A DNA stretch of 64,000 nucleotides, from the NCBI RefSeq assembly GCF_001612905.1, contig NZ_BDBI01000024.1:1-64000 (forward strand), given 5' to 3'. Shown piece after piece: positions 9,257-17,173 of the stretch (position 1 is the first letter of the stretch; every line of letters starts with the position of its first letter). The DNA comes from Nocardia ignorata NBRC 108230. Its GTDB lineage: Bacteria; Actinomycetota; Actinomycetes; Mycobacteriales; Mycobacteriaceae. A program made the translations under genes and the position numbers. The notes below the pieces were generated by a model. The model was not told the DNA's origin and ran no database searches. It saw only the letters and a program-made list of their open reading frames with translations.

Positions 9257-9928
9257 ATGATCGAGAACATACTGCCGTCCGGCGTGGCTACTTCTGAACT
9301 GCTGACGTATCCGGAGGACCTGAATGCGCATCCTGCCGAAGAGCACCTCATCGCGAAGTCGGTGGAGAAGCGCCGTCGCGATTTCATCGGTGCCCGGCAC
9401 TGCGCACGAGTGGCGCTCGAGGAACTCGGTGAGCCGCCGGTGGCGATCGGCAAGGGTGAGCGCGGTATGCCGCTGTTCCCGCGCGGCGTCGTCGGCAGCC
9501 TCACCCATTGCGACGGGTACCGTGCCGCCGCGCTCGCGCATGCGCTGCGGTTCCGTTCGGTCGGTATCGACGCCGAGCCGCACGGTCCGCTTCCCGAGGG
9601 CGTGCTCGATTCGGTGAGCCTGCCCGCCGAACGCGAGTGGCTCGCGGGCACACCCGATGACGGGCTGCACCTGGACCGGTTGCTGTTCTGCGCCAAGGAG
9701 GCGACCTACAAGGCTTGGTTCCCGCTGACCCTGCGCTGGCTCGGTTTCGAGGACGCCCACATCACCTTCGAGATCGATTCCCGCACAGCCGATTCCGCCA
9801 CCGGGACGTTCCACACCAGGCTGCTCGTCCCTGGTCTCACCACCGACGGCGGAATCCCGCTGACCACGTTCGACGGACGTTGGATGATCGCCGACGGGCT
9901 GATCCTGACCGCGATCGCGCACGGCTGA
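9257..9928 (+). CDS. pptT: 4'-phosphopantetheinyl transferase, PptT type
   Basis: Sfp-type enzyme (223 residues) that moves 4'-phosphopantetheine from CoA to a conserved Ser of acyl and peptidyl carrier proteins. Seen: RRRDFIGARHCARVALEELG, KGERGMPLFP, GSLTHCDGY, the Mg-binding GIDAEPH and the FCAKEATYKAWFPLTLRWLGFEDAHITFE block, almost identical to mycobacterial PptT. The stop overlaps the truB start (TGATG at 9926-9930), giving translational coupling. It is a candidate activator of the seven NRPS carrier domains and the polyketide ACP in this window, though PptT enzymes also serve mycolate and siderophore pathways. Confidence 0.95.
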   Translation: MIENILPSGVATSELLTYPEDLNAHPAEEHLIAKSVEKRRRDFIGARHCARVALEELGEPPVAIGKGERGMPLFPRGVVGSLTHCDGYRAAALAHALRFRSVGIDAEPHGPLPEGVLDSVSLPAEREWLAGTPDDGLHLDRLLFCAKEATYKAWFPLTLRWLGFEDAHITFEIDSRTADSATGTFHTRLLVPGLTTDGGIPLTTFDGRWMIADGLILTAIAHG

Positions 9929-10854
9929 TGGCGGCGCGTACTCCGGCCGTCGACCCGCTCGGCGGGTTGGTGATCGTGGACAAGGACGGCGGCTGGACCA
10001 GTCACGACGTGGTGGCGCGCAGCCGGAAACTGTTGCGCACCAAGAAGGTCGGCCATGCGGGCACCCTGGACCCGATGGCGACCGGGGTGCTGGTGCTCGG
10101 CGTCGAGCGGGCGACGAAACTGCTCGGTCAGCTGATCCTCACCTCCAAGGCGTACACCGCGACGATCCGCCTCGGTCGGTCGACGATCACCGACGACGCC
10201 GAAGGCGAGGTGGTCGCGACGACGTCCGCACTGCACGTCACCGACGCCGACATCGCCGCGGGGGTCGCCGCGCTCACCGGCGACATCCAGCAGGTGCCGG
10301 CGACCGTCAGCGCCATCAAGATCGACGGCGAACGCGCCTACGCACGGGCCCGGGCAGGCGAAGACGTGCAATTGGCCGCCCGCCCGGTGACCGTCTCCCG
10401 CTTCGACGTCCTCGCCCGTCGCGAATCCGGTGACTTCGTCGACCTCGACGTGGAGGTCGACTGCTCCTCGGGCACCTACATCCGCGCCCTCGCCCGCGAC
10501 CTCGGCGCCGCCCTCGGCGTCGGCGGCCACCTCACCGCGCTGCGCCGCACCAGGGTCGGCCCCTTCACCCTCGAACACGCCCGCACCCTGGACGAACTGG
10601 CCGCCGCGGCCGAAGCCGAGCAACCGCTGCTCAGCCTCGATATCGACACCGCCGTCCGCACCGCCTTCCCGCACCGCGACATCGACGAAGCCCAGGCGAA
10701 CGACCTGCGCAACGGCCGCTGGCTCGACCCCGTCGGCATCAAGGGCGTCTACGCGGCCATCGACCCCACCGGCCGGGCCATCGCCCTCCTCGAGGAGAGC
10801 GGCAAACGCGCCGCCTCGGTCATGGTCGTCCGTCCCCAGGGCATAGGTGGCTGA
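9928..10854 (+). CDS. truB: tRNA pseudouridine-55 synthase
   Basis: TruB makes the universal pseudouridine at position 55 in the T-loop of tRNAs. The 308-residue product has the N-terminal GGLVIVDKDGGWTSHDVV, the KVGHAGTLDPMATGVL motif with catalytic Asp, YTATIRLG, and the SGTYIRALARDLG block. A C-terminal extension (about 255-308) matches the actinobacterial TruB C-terminal domain. ATG 9928 overlaps the pptT stop by one base, so the two genes are co-translated. Confidence 0.97.
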   Translation: MAARTPAVDPLGGLVIVDKDGGWTSHDVVARSRKLLRTKKVGHAGTLDPMATGVLVLGVERATKLLGQLILTSKAYTATIRLGRSTITDDAEGEVVATTSALHVTDADIAAGVAALTGDIQQVPATVSAIKIDGERAYARARAGEDVQLAARPVTVSRFDVLARRESGDFVDLDVEVDCSSGTYIRALARDLGAALGVGGHLTALRRTRVGPFTLEHARTLDELAAAAEAEQPLLSLDIDTAVRTAFPHRDIDEAQANDLRNGRWLDPVGIKGVYAAIDPTGRAIALLEESGKRAASVMVVRPQGIGG

Positions 10855-10949
10855 CTCACGGCTGTCATGGCCTCTGGACGAGGGCTAACGGGTCGACGAC
10901 CTCGCTCGATAGCCTCGGTATATAGCCGACGGCGTCGTAGAGGTGGACC

Positions 10950-11744
10950 ATGGGTGCGGTACGGAAAGCCTTGATCGGCGTTGTCGCAGGGGCGGTGGTC
11001 CTGCTTGCCGGATGTGCGTCCGACGAGCCTCGGGTGGTGAACCCTTCGCGCGTGCCGTCCACTCTGGCTCAGCCTCCGGTGGCGACGCCGCCCGATGCGG
11101 CGATCACTGTGGGTCCGGTCGAGGCGACCACGGGAGGGCCTGCCACGCGTACGACGGCGGCTCGGCCGAGTCCGCCGCCGACACCGGCGACGGGAACCAT
11201 CGTGCTGCGCACCGAAACAGTGTCGGGTGTCGCGGTTGCTGATGTGCCGGTGCACCTTTCGCGCCAGGAACCGTGTGACCCGGCAGCCCACGACATCCCG
11301 GTAGGCGAGACCACCGAGACCCAGCGGCTCGACGCCGTGACCGACAGTGACGGCCGCGCCGTCTTCACCGTGCCCGTCGGCTGCTACTACTTCGGCATGA
11401 CCGCCCCCGCCGGGACGAATCCCGTTCCGGAAGGCATGCATTCGGCCTTCCTCACCACCGCCGGATCAACTGTCGGCGGCCTGCTGCGCTTCCAGGACAC
11501 CGCGGGCCCCTGCCACCCCGACGGCATCTCCGCCGACCTCGGCATGCTCGACAACGCCGCCGTCGTCGACTGCGACGGAACCTGGGCCGTCATCCGCTTC
11601 GCCACCCCCGGCGACAACCAGCGCATCATCCGCCGCGTCGACGGCAGCTGGACCACCTATGTCCTGTTCCCCCACGAAACCTGCTGGGCCACCGCCGAAT
11701 CCGACGGCGTACCGGCCCGGCTACGCCCCTACTTCACCTGCTGA
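10950..11744 (+). CDS. Putative lipoprotein of unknown function
   Basis: A 264-residue protein with a lipoprotein signal: a charged start (MGAVRKA), a hydrophobic core and lipobox LLAGC with Cys22 as the acylated residue. A Pro/Thr/Ala-rich linker (about 35-75) follows. The rest starts with a beta-rich stretch (GTIVLRTETVSGVAVADVPVHL...TDSDGRAVFTVPVGCYYF) resembling prealbumin/Cna-B-like surface folds. Several Cys pairs suggest disulfides outside the membrane. It sits between truB and the MntR-type regulator, where mycobacteria have unrelated genes. I do not recognise a specific family. Confidence 0.75.
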   Translation: MGAVRKALIGVVAGAVVLLAGCASDEPRVVNPSRVPSTLAQPPVATPPDAAITVGPVEATTGGPATRTTAARPSPPPTPATGTIVLRTETVSGVAVADVPVHLSRQEPCDPAAHDIPVGETTETQRLDAVTDSDGRAVFTVPVGCYYFGMTAPAGTNPVPEGMHSAFLTTAGSTVGGLLRFQDTAGPCHPDGISADLGMLDNAAVVDCDGTWAVIRFATPGDNQRIIRRVDGSWTTYVLFPHETCWATAESDGVPARLRPYFTC

Positions 11745-12473
11745 TCAGGCGGTCAGCCAGATGGCTTCGGCCGCGAGGGTGCCCAGTTCGGTGGGGGAGG
11801 CGGCGGTGGCGATGCGGACGGCGATGGTGCCGGCGAAATCGCGGCGTTCGGCTACCTCGATGGGGGTGTCGAGGGCGATGCCGACGGAGTCGAAGTAGCG
11901 CAGCATCTCGGGGTCGGAGTCGGAGATGCGGGCGACGCGGCCGGATTCGCCCGCGGCGAAGTCGCTGAGACGGCGGGCCGGGGGTGTGGGGACGGCGCCG
12001 TCGACCGAGGGGATGGGGTCGCCGTGCGGATCACGGTCGGGGTGGCCGAGTTTCGCGTCGATGCGCGACACCAGCAGTTCCGACACCGCGTGCTCGAGGA
12101 CCTCGGCCTCGTCGTGCACCTCGTCCCAGCCGTAGCCGAGTTCGTTCACCAGGAAGGTCTCGATGAGGCGGTGGCGGCGCACCATGGCCACGGCGGCGCG
12201 ACGGCCGTGGTCGGTCAACGTGATCGCGCCGTAGCGGGCGTGCTCGACCAGGCCCTGGTCGGCGAGCTTGCGCACGGCCTCCGACACGGTCGAGGCCGAC
12301 ACGCCGATGCGCTCGGCGAGCAGCTTGGTGGACACCTTCTCCTGCGACCACTCCTGCGCGGTCCAGATGACCTTCAGATAGTCCTGTGCCACCGCCGACA
12401 GCTCCGGCGCGATCGTAGCGGTGACCTCGAGTCCGGCCTCTCGTTTACCTGGCACGTTGTCAATGTTAGGCAT
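11745..12473 (-). CDS. DtxR/MntR-family metal-dependent repressor (SirR-like)
   Basis: A 242-residue regulator. An N-terminal winged helix (AQDYLKVIWTAQEW...LLAERIGVSASTVSEAVRKLADQGLVEHARYGAITLTDHG) is followed by a metal-binding dimerisation domain (RRHRLIETFLVNELGYGWDEVHDEAEVLEHAVSELLVSRID) with the His, Glu and Asp ligands expected for Mn2+/Fe2+, and an SH3-like FeoA tail. It lies divergent to ribF, as Rv2788 (SirR/MntR) lies near ribF in M. tuberculosis. A TTAGG half-site overlapping the first codons could be part of an autoregulatory operator, but no full DtxR box is visible. It probably controls manganese or iron homeostasis. Confidence 0.9.
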   Translation of the reverse strand: MPNIDNVPGKREAGLEVTATIAPELSAVAQDYLKVIWTAQEWSQEKVSTKLLAERIGVSASTVSEAVRKLADQGLVEHARYGAITLTDHGRRAAVAMVRRHRLIETFLVNELGYGWDEVHDEAEVLEHAVSELLVSRIDAKLGHPDRDPHGDPIPSVDGAVPTPPARRLSDFAAGESGRVARISDSDPEMLRYFDSVGIALDTPIEVAERRDFAGTIAVRIATAASPTELGTLAAEAIWLTA

Positions 12474-12562
12474 CCCTGGCCCGAATCACACATCGGCGAA
12501 CCGGCCACGATCGCATCACACCGGAATTCTGTTCGCGCACCGCTTTGCGTAGGCTTCGCTCT

Positions 12563-13531
12563 GTGCAGAGATGGCGAAGTCTCGACGACGTGCCCGCGGA
12601 CTGGGGACGTTGCGTCCTCACGATCGGCGTGTTCGACGGGGTACATCGTGGACACGCGCAGCTCATCAGCCGTGCGGTGGCCGCGGCGAAAAAGCGTGGC
12701 GTGCCCGCGGTCCTGATGACGTTCGACCCGCACCCGATGGAAGTGGTGCGCCCCGGTTCGCATCCGGCCCAGCTCACCACCCTCACCCGGCGGGCCGAAC
12801 TGGCGGAGGAACTCGGCATCGACGTGTTCTGCGTGATGCCGTTCACCCAGGAATTCATGAAGCTCACCCCCGCCGGTTACGTGCACGACCTGCTCGTGGA
12901 GCGGTTGCACGTCACCGAGGTCGTGGTCGGCGACAACTTCACCTTCGGCAAGAAGGCCGCGGGAACCGTCGACACCATGCGTGAGCTCGGTGCGCGTTTC
13001 GGTTTCGAGGTCGACGGGGTGACCCTGCTCGGTGAGCACGCCGTCACCTTCTCCTCCACCTACATCCGCGCCTGCGTCGACGCGGGCGACATGGCCGCGG
13101 CCGCCGAGGCGCTCGGCCGCCCGCACCGCGTGGAGGGCGTGGTCGTGCACGGCGACGGTCGTGGACGTGGACTCGGTTTCCCGACCGCCAACGTCGCCCC
13201 GCCGATGCACGCCGCGATCCCCGCCGACGGCGTGTACGCGGGCTGGTTCACCGTGCTCGGCGCCGGTCCGACGATCGGCACGGTCGAGGCGGGTGAGCGG
13301 GCGATGGCGGCGATCTCGGTGGGCACCAACCCCACCTTCTCCGGGCGCTCGCGCACGGTCGAGGCCTATGTCCTCGACGGTGAGGCCGATCTGTACGGCC
13401 AGCACGTGGCGGTCGACTTCGTCGAACAGTTGCGCGGGATGCGCAAGTTCGAGTCCGTCGACGAGCTGGTCGAGGCCATGGGCCGCGACGTCGAGGCCGC
13501 CCGCAAGGTGCTCACCGCCGCCGAGGTCTGA
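12563..13531 (+). CDS. ribF: Bifunctional riboflavin kinase / FAD synthetase
   Basis: RibF phosphorylates riboflavin to FMN and adenylylates FMN to FAD. The 322-residue product has the nucleotidyltransferase motif IGVFDGVHRGH near residue 22, TFDPHPMEVV, VGDNFTFGKKAAG and the SSTYIR block. The C-terminal riboflavin-kinase domain has GRGLGFPTANV and GTNPTF. GTG 12563 (VQRWRSLDDVP) aligns with the mycobacterial start; an upstream in-frame TTG at 12545 would add six unrelated residues. It begins the ribF-rpsO-pnp segment, and its FAD could serve the monooxygenase at 45116. Confidence 0.96.
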   Translation: MQRWRSLDDVPADWGRCVLTIGVFDGVHRGHAQLISRAVAAAKKRGVPAVLMTFDPHPMEVVRPGSHPAQLTTLTRRAELAEELGIDVFCVMPFTQEFMKLTPAGYVHDLLVERLHVTEVVVGDNFTFGKKAAGTVDTMRELGARFGFEVDGVTLLGEHAVTFSSTYIRACVDAGDMAAAAEALGRPHRVEGVVVHGDGRGRGLGFPTANVAPPMHAAIPADGVYAGWFTVLGAGPTIGTVEAGERAMAAISVGTNPTFSGRSRTVEAYVLDGEADLYGQHVAVDFVEQLRGMRKFESVDELVEAMGRDVEAARKVLTAAEV

Positions 13532-13656
13532 GGCGGATTCAACCGCTCACCAGCGGCGGTGTAAGGTGGCTCCTCGGGTTTGCTGCGGTCCGCGGTGGCG
13601 CCCATCCCGGGTGACCGGACATTCGAGCGCGGAACTGAAAATAGGAGTCGAGCCAC

Positions 13657-13926
13657 ATGGCGCTGACCACTGAGCAGAAGTCGGCCATCCTGGCCGAATA
13701 CGGCCTGCACGAGAAGGACACCGGTTCGCCGGAGGCGCAGATCGCGCTGCTGTCGAAGCGGATCTCGGACCTGACCGAGCACCTCAAGCAGCACAAGCAC
13801 GATCACCACACCCGCCACGGCCTGCTGGCCCTGATCGGTCGTCGTCGTCGCCTGTCGAAGTACCTGCAGGCCAAGGACATCAACCGCTACCGTTCGCTCA
13901 TCGAGCGTCTCGGCCTGCGCCGCTGA
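13657..13926 (+). CDS. rpsO: 30S ribosomal protein S15
   Basis: An 89-residue protein matching S15 end to end: ALTTEQKSAILAEYGLHEKDTGSPEAQIALLSKRI, HKHDHHTRHGLL and RRRRLSKYLQ. S15 binds the central domain of 16S rRNA early in 30S assembly. A clear ribosome binding site (AGGAG at 13643-13647) precedes ATG 13657. The 125 nt before it contain no gene and probably hold its promoter. pnp follows after about 390 nt, as in most bacteria. Confidence 0.98.
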   Translation: MALTTEQKSAILAEYGLHEKDTGSPEAQIALLSKRISDLTEHLKQHKHDHHTRHGLLALIGRRRRLSKYLQAKDINRYRSLIERLGLRR

Positions 13927-14318
13927 TCTGCTACGACACGCCTCCACACTGAGGCGGTCGGCGAGTAGCCAACAGGAAGAAGTACACTTCTTTCTGTTGG
14001 CTATTCGTGTATTCGGAGACCATGGGGTTTCCGGGTGCACTACAACATGTGACAGCCGTGTGCATCCGTCCACGTGGCGTCGGTCTTCGGTAGTGGCCTT
14101 TCGGCAGGCGATGTTCTACCGCCGTCGGGCTTCGATCGATGACCGCCACCGCGTCGCCGCTTCCAAGGGGATACGGCCGGGTGCTGCGCGTGACAGCCAG
14201 GAGGGTTGTCGCGTGTCCGTGTCCGGTACGGCTGACGAAAAGCTGGTTCGCGCCCATCAGGCGAGTACGCCTGGCATCGGCCGCGCGAATCGGCGAGACG
14301 AGAGGTCGAGAGAGAAAT
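13927..14318 (+). promoter_or_regulatory. rpsO-pnp intergenic region / long pnp leader
   Basis: 392 nt without a convincing gene. It holds the hairpin at 13962-14007, followed by about 310 nt of leader before the pnp ATG. A TTG-initiated frame (13997-14335) runs through it but has no family features and ends inside pnp, so I leave it out. The length fits a regulated pnp 5'-untranslated region. Confidence 0.55.
13962..14007 (+). promoter_or_regulatory. 22-bp near-perfect hairpin between rpsO and pnp
   Basis: Arms 13962-13983 and 13986-14007 pair along their full length with only two G-U wobbles; the practical loop is 4 nt. The sequence is AT-richer than its surroundings. No T-run follows, so it is not a classic Rho-independent terminator, although hairpin-only terminators occur in actinobacteria. 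In E. coli a comparable duplex in the pnp leader is cut by RNase III and mediates PNPase autoregulation. The same role here is inference. Confidence 0.85.
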
Positions 14319-16592
14319 ATGACGCAGACAACTGAACGTGCATCGACTGCGGTCGAGGTAGAGCCCGGTGTATTCGAATCGGTCGCGCTGATCGACAACG
14401 GTAGCTTCGGCACCCGCACCATCCGCTTCGAGACCGGCCGTCTGGCCAAGCAGGCCGCCGGCTCCGTCGTCGCCTACCTGGACGACGAGACCATGCTGCT
14501 GTCGGCGACCACCGCCGGTAAGCACCCCAAGGACCAGTTCGACTTCTTCCCGCTGACGGTGGACGTCGAAGAGCGCATGTACGCCGCGGGCCGCATCCCC
14601 GGCTCGTTCTTCCGTCGCGAGGGCCGTCCCTCCACCGACGCGATCCTGACCTGCCGCCTGATCGACCGTCCGCTGCGCCCGACCTTCATCGACGGTCTGC
14701 GCAACGAGATCCAGGTCGTGGTCACCGTGCTGAGCCTTGACCCTCAGGATCTGTACGACGTGCTGGCCATCAACGGCGCCTCGGCGTCCACCCAGCTGTC
14801 GGGCATCCCGTTCTCGGGTCCGATCGGTGGCGTGCGCGTGGCCCTGATCAGCGGCCAGTGGGTGGCGTTCCCGACCGTCGAGCAGCTCGAGGGCGCCGTG
14901 TTCGACATGGTCGTCGCGGGCCGCGTCACCGAGACCGGTGATGTCGCCATCATGATGGTCGAGGCCGAGGCCACCGACAAGGTGATCGACCTGATCGCCG
15001 ACGGTGCGCAGGCGCCGACCGAGGCCGTGGTCGCCGAGGGTCTGGAAGCCGCCAAGCCGTTCATCGCGCGCCTGGTCCGTGCCCAGGCCGACCTGGCCGC
15101 GCTGGCCGCCAAGCCCACCCAGGAGTTCCCGCTCTTCCCGCCGTACGGCCCCGATGTGTTCGAGGCTGTCGAGGGCACTTCGAAGGTCGAGCTGAACCAG
15201 GCGCTGAGCATCGCCGACAAGCAGGCCCGCGAAGCCAAGATCGATGAGATCAAGGTCGAGGTGCTGTCGCGTCTCGGTGAGGACTTCGCCGGTCGCGAGA
15301 AGGAGCTGGGTGCCGCGTTCCGCTCGGTCACCAAGAAGCTGGTCCGCCAGCGCATCCTGACCGACGGCTTCCGCATCGACGGTCGCGGTCTGGCCGACAT
15401 CCGTGAGCTGTCCGCCGAGGTCGACGTGATCCCGCGCGCCCACGGTTCGGCGCTGTTCGAGCGTGGCGAGACCCAGATCATGGGCGTCACCACCCTCGAC
15501 ATGGTGAAGATGGCTCAGCAGGTCGACTCGCTCGGCCCGGAGACCTCCAAGCGCTACATGCACCACTACAACTTCCCGCCGTTCTCCACCGGTGAGACCG
15601 GTCGCGTCGGTTCGCCGAAGCGTCGCGAGATCGGCCACGGCGCCCTGGCCGAGCGCGCGCTGATGCCGGTGCTGCCCTCGCAGGAGGAATTCCCCTACGC
15701 CATCCGTCAGGTCTCGGAGGCGCTGGGCTCCAACGGCTCCACCTCGATGGGTTCGGTGTGCGCCTCGACCCTGTCGCTGCTCAACGCCGGTGTGCCGCTG
15801 AAAGCGCCGGTCGCGGGTATCGCCATGGGCCTGGTGTCGGACACCATCACCAACGACCAGGGTGTCGACGAGGTCCGCTACGTGGCCCTCACCGACATCC
15901 TCGGCGCCGAGGACGCCTTCGGCGACATGGACTTCAAGGTCGCCGGTACCCGTGACTTCGTCACCGCCCTGCAGCTCGACACCAAGCTCGACGGCATCCC
16001 CTCGCAGGTGCTGGCCGGTGCGCTGAACCAGGCGCACGACGCCCGCACCACCATCCTGGACGTGATGGCCGAGGCCATCGCCACCCCGGACGAGATGAGC
16101 CCGTACGCCCCGCGCGTCACTGCGATCAAGATCCCGGTCGACAAGATCGGTGAGGTCATCGGCCCCAAGGGCAAGATGATCAACCAGATCACCGAGGAAA
16201 CCGGCGCCAACATCTCCATCGAGGATGACGGCACCGTGTTCGTCGGTGCGACCGACGGGCCGTCGGCCCAGGCCGCGATCGACATGATCAACGCCATCGC
16301 CAACCCGCAGCTGCCCAAGGTGGGCGAGCGCTTCCTGGGCACGGTCGTCAAGACCACCGCCTTCGGCGCGTTCGTCTCGCTGTTGCCGGGCCGCGACGGT
16401 CTGGTGCACATCTCCAAGCTGGGCAACGGCAAGCGCGTGGCCAAGGTCGAGGACGTGGTCAACGTCGGCGACAAGCTGCGCGTGGAGATCGCCGATATCG
16501 ACAATCGCGGCAAGATCTCGCTGGTCCCGGTCGAGGACGAGGCCGCCGCGCCCGCCGAGCCGGCCGACACCGAGGACTCCGCCGCCGAGTAA
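14319..16592 (+). CDS. pnp: Polyribonucleotide nucleotidyltransferase (PNPase)
   Basis: PNPase is a phosphorolytic 3'-to-5' exoribonuclease and polymerase in RNA decay. The 757-residue product has two RNase PH-like cores (IDNGSFGTRTIRFETGRLAKQA; the catalytic second core includes RREIGHGALAERAL and LSEALGSNGSTSM-type residues), then KH (IKIPVDKIGEVIGPKGKMINQI) and S1 (GTVVKTTAFGAFVSLLPGRDGLVHISKL) RNA-binding domains. ATG 14319 gives MTQTTERASTAVEVEPGVFES, the family N-terminus, with GAGAGAG just upstream. An in-frame extension to 14139 was rejected. It ends at a strong terminator. In M. tuberculosis gpsI (pnp) is followed directly by pepR; here the NRPS separates them. Confidence 0.98.
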   Translation: MTQTTERASTAVEVEPGVFESVALIDNGSFGTRTIRFETGRLAKQAAGSVVAYLDDETMLLSATTAGKHPKDQFDFFPLTVDVEERMYAAGRIPGSFFRREGRPSTDAILTCRLIDRPLRPTFIDGLRNEIQVVVTVLSLDPQDLYDVLAINGASASTQLSGIPFSGPIGGVRVALISGQWVAFPTVEQLEGAVFDMVVAGRVTETGDVAIMMVEAEATDKVIDLIADGAQAPTEAVVAEGLEAAKPFIARLVRAQADLAALAAKPTQEFPLFPPYGPDVFEAVEGTSKVELNQALSIADKQAREAKIDEIKVEVLSRLGEDFAGREKELGAAFRSVTKKLVRQRILTDGFRIDGRGLADIRELSAEVDVIPRAHGSALFERGETQIMGVTTLDMVKMAQQVDSLGPETSKRYMHHYNFPPFSTGETGRVGSPKRREIGHGALAERALMPVLPSQEEFPYAIRQVSEALGSNGSTSMGSVCASTLSLLNAGVPLKAPVAGIAMGLVSDTITNDQGVDEVRYVALTDILGAEDAFGDMDFKVAGTRDFVTALQLDTKLDGIPSQVLAGALNQAHDARTTILDVMAEAIATPDEMSPYAPRVTAIKIPVDKIGEVIGPKGKMINQITEETGANISIEDDGTVFVGATDGPSAQAAIDMINAIANPQLPKVGERFLGTVVKTTAFGAFVSLLPGRDGLVHISKLGNGKRVAKVEDVVNVGDKLRVEIADIDNRGKISLVPVEDEAAAPAEPADTEDSAAE

Positions 16593-16607
16593 CTCCACTC
16601 ACCGCGT

Positions 16608-16640
16608 AAGCCCCCCGCCGAGCACGATGGCGGGGGGCTT
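16608..16640 (+). terminator. Intrinsic terminator after pnp
   Basis: A perfect 12-bp stem (AAGCCCCCCGCC pairing with GGCGGGGGGCTT) with a 9-nt loop starts 16 nt after the pnp stop and is followed by CGTCGTG. Its strength separates pnp transcription from the NRPS gene. Confidence 0.9.
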
Positions 16641-16675
16641 CGTCGTGTTCGGGGGGTAGTGGCGCGAATCACTCG

Positions 16676-16722
16676 GATGCAACGGTGATGCAACGTTGGC
16701 TCACCTAGTGTGTCCTGACACA
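16676..16722 (+). promoter_or_regulatory. 11-bp-spaced direct repeats and overlapping dyad
   Basis: GATGCAACG occurs at 16676-16684 and again at 16687-16695, exactly one helical turn (11 bp) apart. Ten bases later is TAGTGT (16706-16711), a possible -10, which overlaps the 14-bp dyad TGTGTC-CT-GACACA (16709-16722). Repeats with 11-bp period before a -10 are the layout used by SARP activators. No SARP gene is in this window, so the assignment is speculative. Confidence 0.45.
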
Positions 16723-17157
16723 GTACGAATCTGTGGCGGCAGCAGTGACGTAGCCCGTGGGTACACCGGGCGGTCGGCAGCCGGTTCGGCGTGTGCGGCC
16801 GGGTTGCCCGGCGCCGCCGCATTCTGGCGAATTACTCCCGAGTACGAGATTTTGACGGAATCTGGTCCGGTTTATTATCGAAACGAATACGCTTCAGTCG
16901 TCTACGGGCGCGTGTGTCGGGTGTCGGGGTTGACGATGGAGGTCGGGAGATAACCGAGTCATTGCTGGTTGTGTGGCGACGAGCTGGAATGTCGCGATCG
17001 TGTCATAGCCGATCGCACTGAATTCCGGTGTGAGCGGGCGGATTTCGGGCAGGGTGCCCGGGGTTGGCCGTCCGCGCGCCGATCCCCGACCCGGTGCGAG
17101 CCGGGGGAGTTCCGAAAGTTTTTCGCGGCTGCGTGGCGTTACCCGCGGCCGGTAGAT

Positions 17158-17163
17158 GGAAGG
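17158..17163 (+). promoter_or_regulatory. Ribosome binding site for the NRPS
   Basis: GGAAGG ends 10 nt before ATG 17174 (MTNPTPACAQ). The earlier in-frame ATG at 17156 overlaps this site and has no site of its own, so 17174 is the preferred start. Confidence 0.7.
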
Positions 17164-17173
17164 CAGTGTTGCG

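Larger units (their letters stand above)
16641..17173 (+). promoter_or_regulatory. NRPS upstream region with candidate regulatory sites
   Basis: 533 nt without a convincing gene between the pnp terminator and the NRPS start. Part of it is clearly AT-richer than its neighbours (about 16820-16900). It contains the direct repeats and dyad listed separately, and a promoter-like pair: TTGACG at 16852-16857 and TATTAT at 16873-16878, with a 15-nt spacer that is short for sigma-70. Short frames here have no recognisable features. Confidence 0.5.

Noticed and set aside
12465..12480. A full DtxR/IdeR box in front of the MntR-type regulator
   Set aside because: Only one TTAGG half-site is clear; the other half does not match the consensus.
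13962..14007. CRISPR or insertion-sequence end
   Set aside because: It is a single hairpin without repeated units, spacers, target duplications or a transposase.
14139..14318. An N-terminal extension of PNPase
   Set aside because: The 60 extra residues are Arg-rich and unlike PNPase; the family N-terminus begins at MTQTT.
13997..14335. A 112-codon TTG-initiated frame between rpsO and pnp
   Set aside because: It has no family features or ribosome binding site, starts inside the hairpin and runs into pnp.
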